NCBI RefSeq assembly: GCF_023955655.1
Contig: NZ_JAMXHT010000009.1
Location: 124,001-188,000, forward strand
DNA: 64,000 bases
Reading direction: 5' to 3'
Origin: Ralstonia soli
Lineage (GTDB): Bacteria; Pseudomonadota; Gammaproteobacteria; Burkholderiales; Burkholderiaceae
The translations under genes and the position numbers were made by a program. The number at the start of each line of letters is the position of its first letter. The first letter of the stretch is position 1. Shown here piece by piece: positions 1 through 8,615 of the stretch. Under the pieces are notes generated by a model. That model worked only from the letters and a program-made list of their open reading frames with translations. It had not been told where the DNA came from and did not search any database.

Positions 1-885
1 GACCAGGAAATCAAGGAAGGCCGCGGCTGTGGCCCGAACGGCGACTACGTGCTGCTCGACCTGACCCACGTCGGTGCCGAGACCATCATGAAGCGCCTGC
101 CGTCGATCCGCGAAATCGGCCTGAAGTTCGCCAACGTCGACGCGATCAAGGAACCGATCCCGGTCGTGCCGACCATCCACTACCAGATGGGCGGTATCCC
201 GACGAACTATCATGGTCAAGTCGTGGTGCCGAAGAACGGCAACTCGAACGAAGTCATCAACGGCTTCTACGCCATCGGCGAATGCTCCTGCGTGTCGGTG
301 CACGGTGCCAACCGCCTGGGCACGAACTCGCTGCTCGACCTCGTGGTGTTCGGTCGTTCGGCGGGCAACCACATCATTGCGCAGAACCTGAAGAACCGCG
401 AGCACAAGCCGCTGCCGGCAGACGCTGCCGACCGTGCGCTGGAGCGCCTGGCCAAGCTGGATTCGTCGACCTCGGGCGAGTACGCCCAGGACGTCGCCAA
501 CGACATCCGCCGCAACATGCAGTCGCACGCCGGTGTGTTCCGTACGCAGGCGCTGATGGACGAGGGTGTCGAGCGCATCCTGGAAGTGGCCGAGCGCGGT
601 GCCAACATCCACCTGAAGGACAAGTCCAAGGTGTTCAACACCGCGCGCGTCGAAGCGCTGGAAGTGGCCAACCTGGTGGAAGTGGCGAAGGCGACGATGG
701 TGTCGGCGGCGGCTCGCAAGGAATCGCGTGGTGCCCACGCCCACAGCGACTTCCCGAACCGCGACGACGAAAACTGGATGAAGCACACGCTGTACTACAG
801 CGAAGGCAATCGTCTGGAATACAAGCCCGTGACGATGAAGCCGTTGACGGTGGAAAGCGTGCCGCCCAAGGCCCGTACGTTCTAA
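1..885 (+). CDS. sdhA: Succinate dehydrogenase flavoprotein subunit, 3' part (5' end outside window)
   Basis: The reading frame is open from base 1 and ends at a TAA, so this is the C-terminal half of SdhA. The protein oxidises succinate to fumarate with covalent FAD in the membrane-bound complex II of the TCA cycle. Visible family landmarks are the FAD-contact stretch HGANRLGTNSLLDLVVFG near the middle, the capping and helical region after it, and the C-terminal KPLTVESVPPKARTF. sdhB follows after 18 bases with an AAGGA-type ribosome site, as in other sdhCDAB operons; sdhC and sdhD should lie to the left, outside the window. The flavinylation histidine is not in the visible part. Confidence 0.97.
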   Translation, partial: DQEIKEGRGCGPNGDYVLLDLTHVGAETIMKRLPSIREIGLKFANVDAIKEPIPVVPTIHYQMGGIPTNYHGQVVVPKNGNSNEVINGFYAIGECSCVSVHGANRLGTNSLLDLVVFGRSAGNHIIAQNLKNREHKPLPADAADRALERLAKLDSSTSGEYAQDVANDIRRNMQSHAGVFRTQALMDEGVERILEVAERGANIHLKDKSKVFNTARVEALEVANLVEVAKATMVSAAARKESRGAHAHSDFPNRDDENWMKHTLYYSEGNRLEYKPVTMKPLTVESVPPKARTF

Positions 886-903
886 CCGGAAGGACCCACA
901 AAA

Positions 904-1605
904 ATGAAGCGTATTTTTGAAGTCTATCGCTACGATCCGGACAAGGACGCAGCGCCCCGCATGCAGACCTACGAGGTGGAACTCGACGGTCATGAGCGCA
1001 TGCTGCTCGACGCGCTGGTCAAGCTGAAGAAGCTGGACGAGTCGATCGCGTTCCGTCGCTCGTGCCGTGAAGGCGTGTGCGGCTCGGACGCCATGAACAT
1101 CAACGGCAAGAACGGTCTGGCTTGCCTGACCAACATGCGCGAGCTGCCCGAGAAGATCGTGCTGCGTCCGCTGCCGGGGCTGCCCGTGGTGCGCGACCTG
1201 ATCGTCGACATGACGCAGTTCTTCAACCAGTACCACTCGATCAAGCCGTACCTGATCAACGACGAGCCGCCGCCCGAGAAAGAGCGTCTGCAGTCGCCGG
1301 AAGAGCGCGAGGAGCTCGACGGCCTGTACGAGTGCATTCTGTGCGCGAGCTGCTCGACGTCGTGCCCGTCGTTCTGGTGGAACCCGGACAAGTTCGTCGG
1401 CCCGGCCGGTCTGCTGCAGGCGTATCGTTTCATTGCCGACAGCCGCGACCAGGCTACCAGCGAGCGTCTGGATAACCTGGAAGATCCGTACCGCCTGTTC
1501 CGCTGCCACACCATCATGAACTGCGTCGATGTGTGCCCGAAGGGTCTGAACCCGACCAAGGCCATCGGCAAGATCAAGGAACTGATGGTGCGCCGCGCGG
1601 TGTAA
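904..1605 (+). CDS. sdhB: Succinate dehydrogenase iron-sulfur subunit
   Basis: This 233-aa protein carries electrons from SdhA to the membrane quinone site through three Fe-S centres. The N-terminal plant-type ferredoxin fold shows [19 protein letters not shown] ending in a fourth Cys ([2Fe-2S]). The C-terminal bacterial ferredoxin part shows [12 protein letters not shown] and [14 protein letters not shown] ([4Fe-4S] and [3Fe-4S]). The length matches the proteobacterial family. The start is the ATG 18 bases after sdhA, so the two are co-transcribed. A hairpin with a T-run follows the stop, probably attenuating transcription before sdhE and gltA. Confidence 0.98.
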   Translation: MKRIFEVYRYDPDKDAAPRMQTYEVELDGHERMLLDALVKLKKLDESIAFRRSCREGVCGSDAMNINGKNGLACLTNMRELPEKIVLRPLPGLPVVRDLIVDMTQFFNQYHSIKPYLINDEPPPEKERLQSPEEREELDGLYECILCASCSTSCPSFWWNPDKFVGPAGLLQAYRFIADSRDQATSERLDNLEDPYRLFRCHTIMNCVDVCPKGLNPTKAIGKIKELMVRRAV

Positions 1606-1620
1606 GCCGCAACGCACCCT

Positions 1621-1656
1621 GCGTCGCCGGAGCGGTTTGCCGGCGACGCGCTTTTT
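1621..1656 (+). terminator. Intrinsic terminator/attenuator after sdhB
   Basis: A perfect 10-bp stem (GCGTCGCCGG pairing with CCGGCGACGC, 9-base loop) is followed by GCTTTTT. It sits between sdhB and sdhE and overlaps any N-terminal extension of sdhE, which argues for the downstream ATG as the sdhE start. Confidence 0.75.
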
Positions 1657-1663
1657 GAGAAGC

Positions 1664-1951
1664 ATGACCGCTGTGAATACTCCGACGTTCTCCCACCAGT
1701 CCGATCCGCACAAGCGCGCGCGTTTGCGCTGGCGAGCCAGGCGCGGCCTGCTTGAGAACGACATCATCGTCGAGCGCTTCTTCAACCGCTATGAGACGGA
1801 ACTGTCGGACGACGACGTTGCCGCGCTCACGCAGTTGTTCGAGCTACCCGACAACGACCTGATGGATCTCCTGCTTGCACGCAAGGAGCCGGAGGGCGAT
1901 CTCGACGTGCCGCAAGTCCAGCACGTCCTGACCTTGCTGCGCTCGGTCTGA
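1664..1951 (+). CDS. sdhE: Succinate dehydrogenase assembly factor SdhE (flavinator)
   Basis: A small (95 aa) acidic helical protein of the SdhE/YgfY family, which promotes covalent attachment of FAD to SdhA. The diagnostic motif is visible as RRGLLENDIIVERFF near residues 21-35, with the family-typical acidic middle (ELSDDDVAALTQLFELPDNDLMDLLL). I chose the ATG at 1664. The frame is open from a TTG at 1637, but that codon lies inside the terminator stem after sdhB. The position between sdhB and gltA is the usual one in Burkholderiaceae. Identity is secure; the exact start is less so because a GTG lies three codons later. Confidence 0.9.
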   Translation: MTAVNTPTFSHQSDPHKRARLRWRARRGLLENDIIVERFFNRYETELSDDDVAALTQLFELPDNDLMDLLLARKEPEGDLDVPQVQHVLTLLRSV

Positions 1952-2077
1952 CACCGGCGCGCGAGAGGTTGCCGCAAGACGAATCGGTCCAGCCGTCCCC
2001 CCGGCCGGCGCTCCTTTGATCCGTCTGGCGGGAGTCTCCCGTATTCATTTTTATAAACAGCAGAGAAGGAAACCGAC

Positions 2078-3379
2078 ATGACGCCGTCCGATGTGAAAGC
2101 CACCCTATCGTTTTCCGATGGCTCGCCCAGCGTTGAGCTGCCGATCTACAAGGGCACGGTCGGGCCCGACGTGATCGACATCCGCAAGCTGTACGGCCAG
2201 ACGGGCAAGTTCACGTACGACCCCGGCTTCATGTCGACCGCGTCGTGCAATTCCAAGATCACCTACATCGACGGCGACAAGGGCGAGCTGCTGTACCGCG
2301 GCTACGCCATCGACGATCTGGCCAGCAAGTGCGACTTTCTGGAAATCTGCTACCTGCTGCTGAAGGGCGAGCTGCCGAACGCCAAGCAGAAGGAAGAGTT
2401 CGACCACGTTGTGACGAATCACACGATGGTGCACGAGCAGATGCAGTTCTTCCTGCGCGGTTTCCGCCGTGACGCACACCCGATGGCCGTGCTGACGGGC
2501 CTGGTTGGTGCGATGAGCGCGTTCTACCCGGATGCCGCCAACATCAACGACCCGCGTGAGCGCGAGATCTCGCAGATCCGCCTGATCGCCAAGCTGCCCA
2601 CGCTGGTGGCCATGGCCTACAAGTACAGCATCGGCCAGCCGCTGATTTACCCGCAGAACAACCTCTCGTACACCGGCAACTTCATGCGCATGATGTTCGC
2701 CACGCCGTGCGAAGAATACAAGGTGAATCCGGTGCTCGAGCGTGCACTGGACCGCATCTTTATCCTGCACGCGGATCACGAGCAGAATGCTTCGACTTCG
2801 ACGGTGCGTCTGGCTGGTTCGTCGGGCACGAACCCGATCGCCGCGATCGCTGCCGGTATCGCTTGCCTGTGGGGCCCGGCGCACGGTGGCGCGAACGAAG
2901 CTGCGCTGAACATGCTGGAAGAAATCGGCTCGGTGGACAAGGTTCCCGAGTTCATCAAGCAGGTCAAGGACAAGAACAGCGGCGTGCGCCTGATGGGCTT
3001 CGGTCACCGCGTGTACAAGAACTATGACCCGCGCGCCAAGCTGATGCGCGAAACCTGCCATGAAGTGCTGAACGAGCTGGGCCTGCACAACGACCCGCTG
3101 TTCAAGCTCGCCATGGAACTGGAAAAAATCGCGCTGGAAGACGAGTACTTTGTCAGCCGCAAGCTGTACCCGAACGTCGACTTCTACTCGGGCATCGTGC
3201 AGCGCGCGCTGGGCATCCCGTCGGCGATGTTCACCTGCATCTTCGCGCTCGCTCGCTCGGTGGGCTGGATCGCACAGTGGGAAGAGATGATCACGGATCC
3301 GGAATACAAGATCGGTCGCCCGCGTCAGCTGTTCAACGGCGCCGCTCTGCGCGAAGTGCCGGTGCTCGACAAGCGCTAA
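2078..3379 (+). CDS. gltA: Citrate synthase (type II, hexameric)
   Basis: This 433-aa enzyme condenses acetyl-CoA and oxaloacetate to citrate, the entry step of the TCA cycle. The catalytic residues are visible: His269 in [12 protein letters not shown], His310 in [14 protein letters not shown] and Asp368 in VDFYSG, each five or six residues after the E. coli numbers. The N-terminal [21 protein letters not shown] is typical of the large allosteric type found in Gram-negatives. The ATG has an AGAGAAGGA ribosome site and the gene ends at a strong terminator. The 126-base gap after sdhE may hold its own promoter. Confidence 0.98.
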   Translation: MTPSDVKATLSFSDGSPSVELPIYKGTVGPDVIDIRKLYGQTGKFTYDPGFMSTASCNSKITYIDGDKGELLYRGYAIDDLASKCDFLEICYLLLKGELPNAKQKEEFDHVVTNHTMVHEQMQFFLRGFRRDAHPMAVLTGLVGAMSAFYPDAANINDPREREISQIRLIAKLPTLVAMAYKYSIGQPLIYPQNNLSYTGNFMRMMFATPCEEYKVNPVLERALDRIFILHADHEQNASTSTVRLAGSSGTNPIAAIAAGIACLWGPAHGGANEAALNMLEEIGSVDKVPEFIKQVKDKNSGVRLMGFGHRVYKNYDPRAKLMRETCHEVLNELGLHNDPLFKLAMELEKIALEDEYFVSRKLYPNVDFYSGIVQRALGIPSAMFTCIFALARSVGWIAQWEEMITDPEYKIGRPRQLFNGAALREVPVLDKR

Positions 3380-3400
3380 GCCAAGCTGTTGCTTCACAAG

Positions 3401-3434
3401 AACCCCGCTCGGGAAACCGGCGGGGTTTTTTTGT
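3401..3434 (+). terminator. Intrinsic terminator after gltA
   Basis: The stem AACCCCGC...GCGGGGTT (extended by CGG/CCG around a GAAA loop) is followed by seven or more T residues. It closes the sdh-gltA unit. Confidence 0.85.
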
Positions 3435-3588
3435 TGTCCGCAGCGTGTCGGCGGGCTTTCGCGAAATGGCGAAACCCCCTTTCGCCAGTCACGTCCGGTG
3501 CAGAATGCCCCGGGTGGCATAATCGATCACTCCCCACGAAACTGCTCGCGCAGCCGCCAAAAATGGCGTGTTGTGCACGGATCGCATC

Positions 3589-4998
3589 ATGGCAAAGACG
3601 CTCTACGACAAACTCTGGGACGATCACGTCGTTCATACCGAAGAGGACGGCACGACCGTGCTCTACATCGATCGTCAATTGCTGCACGAAGTGACGAGCC
3701 CGCAGGCGTTCGAAGGCCTGAAGATGGCCGAACGGCCGGTATGGCGCATCAGCGCCAACCTGGCCGTGTCGGACCACAACGTGCCGACCACCGATCGCTC
3801 GCACGGCATTGCCGATCCGGTCTCCAAGTTGCAGGTCGACACGCTCGATGCCAACTGCGACAGCTACGGCATCACGCAATTCAAGATGAACGACAAGCGT
3901 CAGGGCATCGTGCACGTGATCGGGCCGGAGCAGGGCGCGACGTTGCCGGGCATGACGGTGGTCTGCGGTGACTCGCACACCAGCACGCACGGCGCATTCG
4001 GCGCACTGGCCCACGGCATCGGCACGTCGGAAGTCGAACATGTGCTGGCCACGCAGACGCTGCTCGCCAAGAAGAGCAAGAACATGCTTGTGAAGGTGGA
4101 AGGCACGCTGCCGCGGGGCTGCACCGCCAAGGACATCGTGCTCGCCATCATCGGCAAGATCGGTACGGCAGGCGGTACGGGTTACGCCATGGAGTTCGGC
4201 GGCTCGGCCATCCGCGCGCTGTCGATGGAAGGGCGCATGACGGTGTGCAACATGGCGATTGAAGGCGGCGCACGCGCCGGCATGGTCGCCGTGGATGACG
4301 TCACGCTCGAATACATCAAGGGCCGCCCGTTTGCGCCGCAAGGCGTGGAGTGGGAGCAGGCCGTTGCGTACTGGCGCACGCTGCATTCCGACGATGGCGC
4401 CCACTTCGACCACGTGGTCGAACTGCGTGCCGAAGACATCCGCCCGCAGGTGAGCTGGGGCACGTCGCCGGAAATGGTGGTCAGCATTGAAGACCGCGTG
4501 CCGGATCCCGACAAAGAGAAGGACCCGAACAAGCGCAACGCCATGGAGCGCGCGCTCGAATACATGGGCCTGCAGCCGAACGTCGCCATCAGCGATATCA
4601 GCATCGACAAGGTCTTCATCGGCTCGTGCACCAACAGCCGTATTGAAGACATGCGCGCTGCTGCGTGGGTCGTGCAGAAGCTGGGCAAGCGCATCGCCTC
4701 GAACGTGAAGCTGGCGATGGTCGTGCCGGGCTCGGGCCTCGTGAAGGAACAGGCCGAGCGCGAGGGGCTCGACAAGATCTTCAAGGCCGCTGGCTTTGAA
4801 TGGCGCGAGCCGGGTTGCTCGATGTGCCTGGCGATGAACGCTGACCGCCTCGACCCGGGCGAGCGCTGCGCTTCCACGTCCAATCGCAACTTCGAAGGCC
4901 GTCAGGGCGCGGGGGGGCGCACCCACCTCGTGAGCCCGGCAATGGCCGCTGCGGCCGCGCTGGAAGGCCACTTCGTCGACGTGCGCAAGCTCGCTTGA
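3589..4998 (+). CDS. leuC: 3-isopropylmalate dehydratase, large subunit
   Basis: LeuC and LeuD together form isopropylmalate isomerase, the second step of leucine synthesis. The 469-aa protein begins [15 protein letters not shown], the usual LeuC start; seven upstream codons in frame (from GTG 3568) have no ribosome site and were left out. The [4Fe-4S] ligands are seen in CTNSRIEDM and CSMCLAMN, and the aconitase-family [18 protein letters not shown] is present. leuD begins 23 bases after the stop, followed by leuB, forming a leuCDB operon. leuA is not in the window. Confidence 0.97.
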   Translation: MAKTLYDKLWDDHVVHTEEDGTTVLYIDRQLLHEVTSPQAFEGLKMAERPVWRISANLAVSDHNVPTTDRSHGIADPVSKLQVDTLDANCDSYGITQFKMNDKRQGIVHVIGPEQGATLPGMTVVCGDSHTSTHGAFGALAHGIGTSEVEHVLATQTLLAKKSKNMLVKVEGTLPRGCTAKDIVLAIIGKIGTAGGTGYAMEFGGSAIRALSMEGRMTVCNMAIEGGARAGMVAVDDVTLEYIKGRPFAPQGVEWEQAVAYWRTLHSDDGAHFDHVVELRAEDIRPQVSWGTSPEMVVSIEDRVPDPDKEKDPNKRNAMERALEYMGLQPNVAISDISIDKVFIGSCTNSRIEDMRAAAWVVQKLGKRIASNVKLAMVVPGSGLVKEQAEREGLDKIFKAAGFEWREPGCSMCLAMNADRLDPGERCASTSNRNFEGRQGAGGRTHLVSPAMAAAAALEGHFVDVRKLA

Positions 4999-5021
4999 GC
5001 GGCAGGATAGAGAGAGCAATC

Positions 5022-5672
5022 ATGGAACAATTCACCATCCACACCGGCCTCGTGGCCCCGCTCGACCGCGAGAACGTCGACACCGACGCCATCATCCCGA
5101 AGCAGTTCCTCAAGTCGATCAAGCGCACGGGCTTCGGCCCGAACCTGTTCGACGAGTGGCGCTACAAGGACGTCGGCGAACCCGGCCAGGACAACAGCAA
5201 GCGTCCGCTGAACCCGGATTTCGTGCTGAACCAGCCGCGCTACCAAGGCGCGTCAGTGCTGCTGGCGCGCAAGAACTTCGGCTGCGGCAGCTCGCGTGAG
5301 CATGCGCCGTGGGCGCTGCAGCAGTACGGCTTCCGCGCCATCATCGCGCCGAGCTTTGCCGACATCTTCTTCAACAACTGCTTCAAGAACGGCCTGCTGC
5401 CGATCGTGCTGACGGAGTCGCAAGTCGACCATCTGTTCAATGAGACGCTGGCATTCCCCGGCTATCAGTTGACTGTGGACTTGGACAAGCAGGTCGTCGT
5501 CACGCCGGGTGGCACGGCGTATCCATTCGACATCACGGCGTTCCGCAAATACTGCCTGCTCAACGGTTTCGACGACATTGGTCTGACCTTGCGTTACGCC
5601 GACCAGATCAAGGCCTACGAAGCGCAGCGCCTGGCCAAGATGCCGTGGCTCGCACACAAGCTCGTCGGCTGA
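5022..5672 (+). CDS. leuD: 3-isopropylmalate dehydratase, small subunit
   Basis: The 216-aa swivelling-domain partner of LeuC. It starts [29 protein letters not shown], the standard family start, after an AGAGAGAG ribosome site. The frame is open nine codons further upstream, but that region overlaps the end of leuC and is not family-like. The substrate-loop motif [15 protein letters not shown] is present. It lies between leuC and leuB with short gaps, so it is co-translated with both. Confidence 0.97.
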   Translation: MEQFTIHTGLVAPLDRENVDTDAIIPKQFLKSIKRTGFGPNLFDEWRYKDVGEPGQDNSKRPLNPDFVLNQPRYQGASVLLARKNFGCGSSREHAPWALQQYGFRAIIAPSFADIFFNNCFKNGLLPIVLTESQVDHLFNETLAFPGYQLTVDLDKQVVVTPGGTAYPFDITAFRKYCLLNGFDDIGLTLRYADQIKAYEAQRLAKMPWLAHKLVG

Positions 5673-5710
5673 GCTAGTCAAAGAACACGCAGAACAACAA
5701 GGAAATACGC

Positions 5711-6781
5711 ATGACCAAGATTGCAGTGTTGCCGGGTGACGGCATTGGCAAGGAAATCGTCGCCGAGGCCGTGAAGGTGCTCAAGGTGCTGGGCGAGTCG
5801 TTCGAGATGGAATTCGCCCCGGTGGGCGGCGCCGGCTACGAAGCCAAGGGCCATCCGCTGCCGGAAGACACGCTCAAGCTCGCCAAGGAAGCTGATGCCA
5901 TCCTGTTCGGCGCGGTGGGCGACTGGAAGTACGACACGCTGGCGCGCGAGCTGCGCCCCGAGCAGGCGATCCTGGGCCTGCGCAAGCATCTGCAGCTGTT
6001 CGCCAATTTCCGACCGGCGATCTGCTATCCGGAACTGGCCGGTGCGTCGAGCCTGAAACCCGAAATCGTGGCGGGCCTCGACATCCTGATCGTGCGCGAA
6101 CTGACCGGCGACATCTACTTCGGTCAGCCGCGCGGTGTGCGTGCAGCACCGGACGGCCTGTTCGCCGGTGCACGTGAAGGCTTCGACACCATGCGCTACA
6201 GCGAGCCGGAAATCCGACGCATCGCGCACGTCGCCTTTCAGGCCGCCGCCAAGCGCGGTAAGAAGCTGTGCAGCGTCGACAAGGCCAACGTGCTCGAGAC
6301 ATTCCAGTTCTGGAAGGACGTCGTCACCGATGTGCACAAGGAGTATCCGGAAGTCGAGCTCTCGCACATGTACGTCGACAACGCTGCCATGCAGCTTGTG
6401 AAGGCGCCGAAAAACTTCGACGTGATCGTCACTGGCAACATGTTCGGCGACATCCTGTCGGATGAAGCCGCCATGCTGACGGGCTCGATTGGCATGCTGC
6501 CGTCGGCGTCGCTGGATGCGAACAACAAGGGCCTGTACGAGCCGTCGCACGGTTCCGCGCCGGACATCGCGGGTAAGGGCATCGCCAACCCGCTGGCGAC
6601 GATCCTGTCGGCGGCAATGATGCTGCGTTATTCGCTGGGCAAGGCCGAGCAAGCCGACCGCATCGAAAACGCCGTCAAGAAGGTGCTGGCCCAGGGCTAC
6701 CGTACTGGCGACATCCTCACGCCGGGCTGCAAGCAGGTTGGCACCGTGGAGATGGGCGACGCGGTGGTGGCTGCTTTGTAA
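5711..6781 (+). CDS. leuB: 3-isopropylmalate dehydrogenase
   Basis: NAD-dependent oxidative decarboxylation of 3-isopropylmalate in leucine synthesis. The 356-aa protein opens with [17 protein letters not shown] and has the metal/substrate motif [25 protein letters not shown] (split here only for naming) and the C-terminal signature [18 protein letters not shown]. Length is normal. Third gene of leuCDB. A mismatched hairpin with six T residues follows before the asd unit. Confidence 0.97.
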   Translation: MTKIAVLPGDGIGKEIVAEAVKVLKVLGESFEMEFAPVGGAGYEAKGHPLPEDTLKLAKEADAILFGAVGDWKYDTLARELRPEQAILGLRKHLQLFANFRPAICYPELAGASSLKPEIVAGLDILIVRELTGDIYFGQPRGVRAAPDGLFAGAREGFDTMRYSEPEIRRIAHVAFQAAAKRGKKLCSVDKANVLETFQFWKDVVTDVHKEYPEVELSHMYVDNAAMQLVKAPKNFDVIVTGNMFGDILSDEAAMLTGSIGMLPSASLDANNKGLYEPSHGSAPDIAGKGIANPLATILSAAMMLRYSLGKAEQADRIENAVKKVLAQGYRTGDILTPGCKQVGTVEMGDAVVAAL

Positions 6782-6794
6782 GTCAAAACGCGCG

Positions 6795-6836
6795 TTGCGA
6801 CGCCGTCACTTGAGGCGCCGCAATCGTCGTTTTTTG
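6795..6836 (+). terminator. Probable terminator after leuB
   Basis: TTGCGACGCC pairs with GGCGCCGCAA apart from one A/C mismatch around a 9-base loop. TCGTCGTTTTTT follows. Probably ends leuCDB, although read-through into asd is possible. Confidence 0.55.
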
Positions 6837-6892
6837 GGCGGGCGCATGGTGCAGTGCATTGTGCCTCCGCCAAATCGTGTATATTTTTGCAG

Positions 6893-7030
6893 ATGATCTC
6901 GACCGCGCTTCTCTTCGGCATTCTGGGTACCCTGGCGATCACCGCCAAGGGCACTGCCGTTCGCGCTCGCATGACGCCTGTCGAGATTCGCACGACCATT
7001 AAAACCATTACGAAAAAAACGATCTCCTGA
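6893..7030 (+). CDS. Candidate 45-aa small protein between leuB and asd
   Basis: The ATG at 6893 opens a 45-codon frame: a hydrophobic N-terminus (MISTALLFGILGTLAITAKG) followed by a Thr/Lys-rich basic tail ending KTITKKTIS. This resembles a single-pass or secreted small peptide. An AT-rich stretch (TATATTTTTG) lies just upstream and could be a promoter -10 region, but no clear Shine-Dalgarno is seen. I do not recognise a family. It may instead be a leader or non-coding stretch before asd. Confidence 0.35.
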   Translation: MISTALLFGILGTLAITAKGTAVRARMTPVEIRTTIKTITKKTIS

Positions 7031-7111
7031 TCGTCCGTCGTGCCCGTTCGCCTTCCCCGCGCGGTCACGCCGGGCGACCGAGGCGGGGAAAATCACTAGA
7101 GGTTCACAATC

Positions 7112-8215
7112 ATGAAGGTAGGTCTCGTCGGTTGGCGCGGCATGGTCGGCAGTGTGCTGATGCAGCGCATGCAGGAAGAAAAGGATTTCGACCTGATCGA
7201 CACGGTGTTTTTCAGCACCAGCAACGCTGGCGGCAAGGCGCCTGCATTCGCCAAGACGGATGCGCCCCTGGCCGACGCCAACGACATCGAAGCGCTGAAG
7301 GCATGCGACACGATCATCACGTGCCAGGGCGGTGACTACACCACCGAAGTCTTCCCGAAGCTGCGCGCCGCCGGCTGGAGCGGCTACTGGATCGATGCCG
7401 CGTCGACGCTGCGTATGGAAGACGACGCCGTGATCGTGCTGGATCCGGTCAACCTGTCGCTCATCAAGAATGCGGTGGCGGCCGGCACCAAGAATTTCAT
7501 CGGCGGCAACTGCACGAACTCGATCCTGCTGATGGGCGTGGGCGGCCTGTTCCGCGAAGGCCTGGTCGAATGGGTCAGCTCGATGACCTACCAGGCTGCT
7601 TCGGGTGGTGGCGCAAACCACATGCGCGAACTGCTCAAGGGCATGGGCGTGATCCACAGCGCCGTGGCTGACGAACTGGCCAACCCGGCCTCTGCCATCC
7701 TGGACATCGACCGCAAGGTCGCCAAGACCATCCGCGAAGACGTGCCGACCGAGTTCTTCCCGGCGCCGCTGGCGGGCGGTTTGATCCCCTGGATTGACAA
7801 GCAGCTCGACAACGGCCAATCCAAGGAAGAGTGGAAGGGCCAGGCCGAAGTCAACAAGATCCTTGGCACGGCGCAGACGATTCCGGTTGACGGCCTGTGC
7901 GTGCGCATCGGTGCGATGCGTTGCCACAGCCTGGGGCTGACGCTCAAGCTCAAGCGCGACCTGCCGCTCGAAGAGATCGAGCAGATCATCCGCTCGGGCA
8001 ACCCTTGGGTGAAGTGGGTCCCGAACGACCGCAGCATCACCGAGAAGGAATTGACGCCGGCGTCCATCACCGGTGGCCTCGAAATCGGTGTGGGCCGCGT
8101 GCGCAAGCTGAACATGGGCCCGGAATATGTGAGTGCTTTCGTGATCGGCGACCAGCTCCTGTGGGGCGCCGCCGAGCCGCTGCGCCGCACGTTGCGCATC
8201 CTGCTGGGCAAGTGA
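7112..8215 (+). CDS. asd: Aspartate-semialdehyde dehydrogenase
   Basis: Reduces aspartyl phosphate to aspartate semialdehyde, the branch point for lysine/diaminopimelate, methionine and threonine. The 367-aa protein starts [20 protein letters not shown] (NADP-binding GxxGxxG). It carries the catalytic cysteine in [17 protein letters not shown] and the Gram-negative-type sequence [17 protein letters not shown]. Start ATG after an AGAGGT ribosome site. The long gap to fimV (400 bases) means the two may not share a transcript. Confidence 0.97.
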   Translation: MKVGLVGWRGMVGSVLMQRMQEEKDFDLIDTVFFSTSNAGGKAPAFAKTDAPLADANDIEALKACDTIITCQGGDYTTEVFPKLRAAGWSGYWIDAASTLRMEDDAVIVLDPVNLSLIKNAVAAGTKNFIGGNCTNSILLMGVGGLFREGLVEWVSSMTYQAASGGGANHMRELLKGMGVIHSAVADELANPASAILDIDRKVAKTIREDVPTEFFPAPLAGGLIPWIDKQLDNGQSKEEWKGQAEVNKILGTAQTIPVDGLCVRIGAMRCHSLGLTLKLKRDLPLEEIEQIIRSGNPWVKWVPNDRSITEKELTPASITGGLEIGVGRVRKLNMGPEYVSAFVIGDQLLWGAAEPLRRTLRILLGK

Positions 8216-8615
8216 TTCGAGCTTTGCTTTTGTTGTCAGGTCAGGCTTCGGCGGCTGTCGTTGCTGCCTGACAACAGAAAGTGTGCTTTTTCTACCAACG
8301 CCGCGCGGCCTGCGCGGCGTTGTGCCATCTGGATGCCCACGGCTAGTAACGTTGGTACACAATAGCGGCCAGAATCAGGCAAGAAGGCTGTCCCCCCATG
8401 CGTGGGGTGGACGAAGCATGGGGAAGGGTTAGCGCCACATAGAAGCATTCGCATTCCGGGGGGTACGACGGGTGCTTCAGAATCTCGCCAACGGTGTCGT
8501 TTTGATAAAAATTGACGGCGGTTCTTATCCCGGCATTTCGCCTTTTAGGTGAACTTGCTGCGCTAACTCGTTGATGTTAAGTTCGTTTGCACATTAAAAG
8601 ATAACGGAGTCGAAG
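8216..8615 (+). other. 400-base intergenic region between asd and fimV with several inverted repeats
   Basis: No convincing gene is present. Three hairpin-forming elements are seen. TGTTGTCAGG/CCTGACAACA lies at 8231-8276 with a 26-base loop. A perfect 10-bp AACGCCGCGC/GCGCGGCGTT is at 8297-8321. CCCCATGC/GCATGGGG is near 8395-8425. None has a strong T-run. Below 8500 the sequence becomes more AT-rich (TTTTGATAAAAATTGACG), consistent with the fimV promoter. Confidence 0.5.
8297..8321. repeat. Perfect 10-bp inverted repeat
   Basis: AACGCCGCGC, five-base spacer, GCGCGGCGTT. It would form a very stable hairpin but lacks a T-run on either strand (GTGCC follows on plus, GGTAGAAAAA on minus), so it is a weak terminator at best. 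Confidence 0.55.

Noticed and set aside
2105-3520. A 471-codon minus-strand frame over gltA
   Set aside because: Antisense shadow of citrate synthase with the same composition bias; no motif.
3394-5019. A 541-codon minus-strand frame over leuC
   Set aside because: Antisense to leuC with shadow-type His/Arg/Ala composition.
6806-8362. A 518-codon minus-strand frame over asd
   Set aside because: Antisense to asd; no recognisable family and biased composition.
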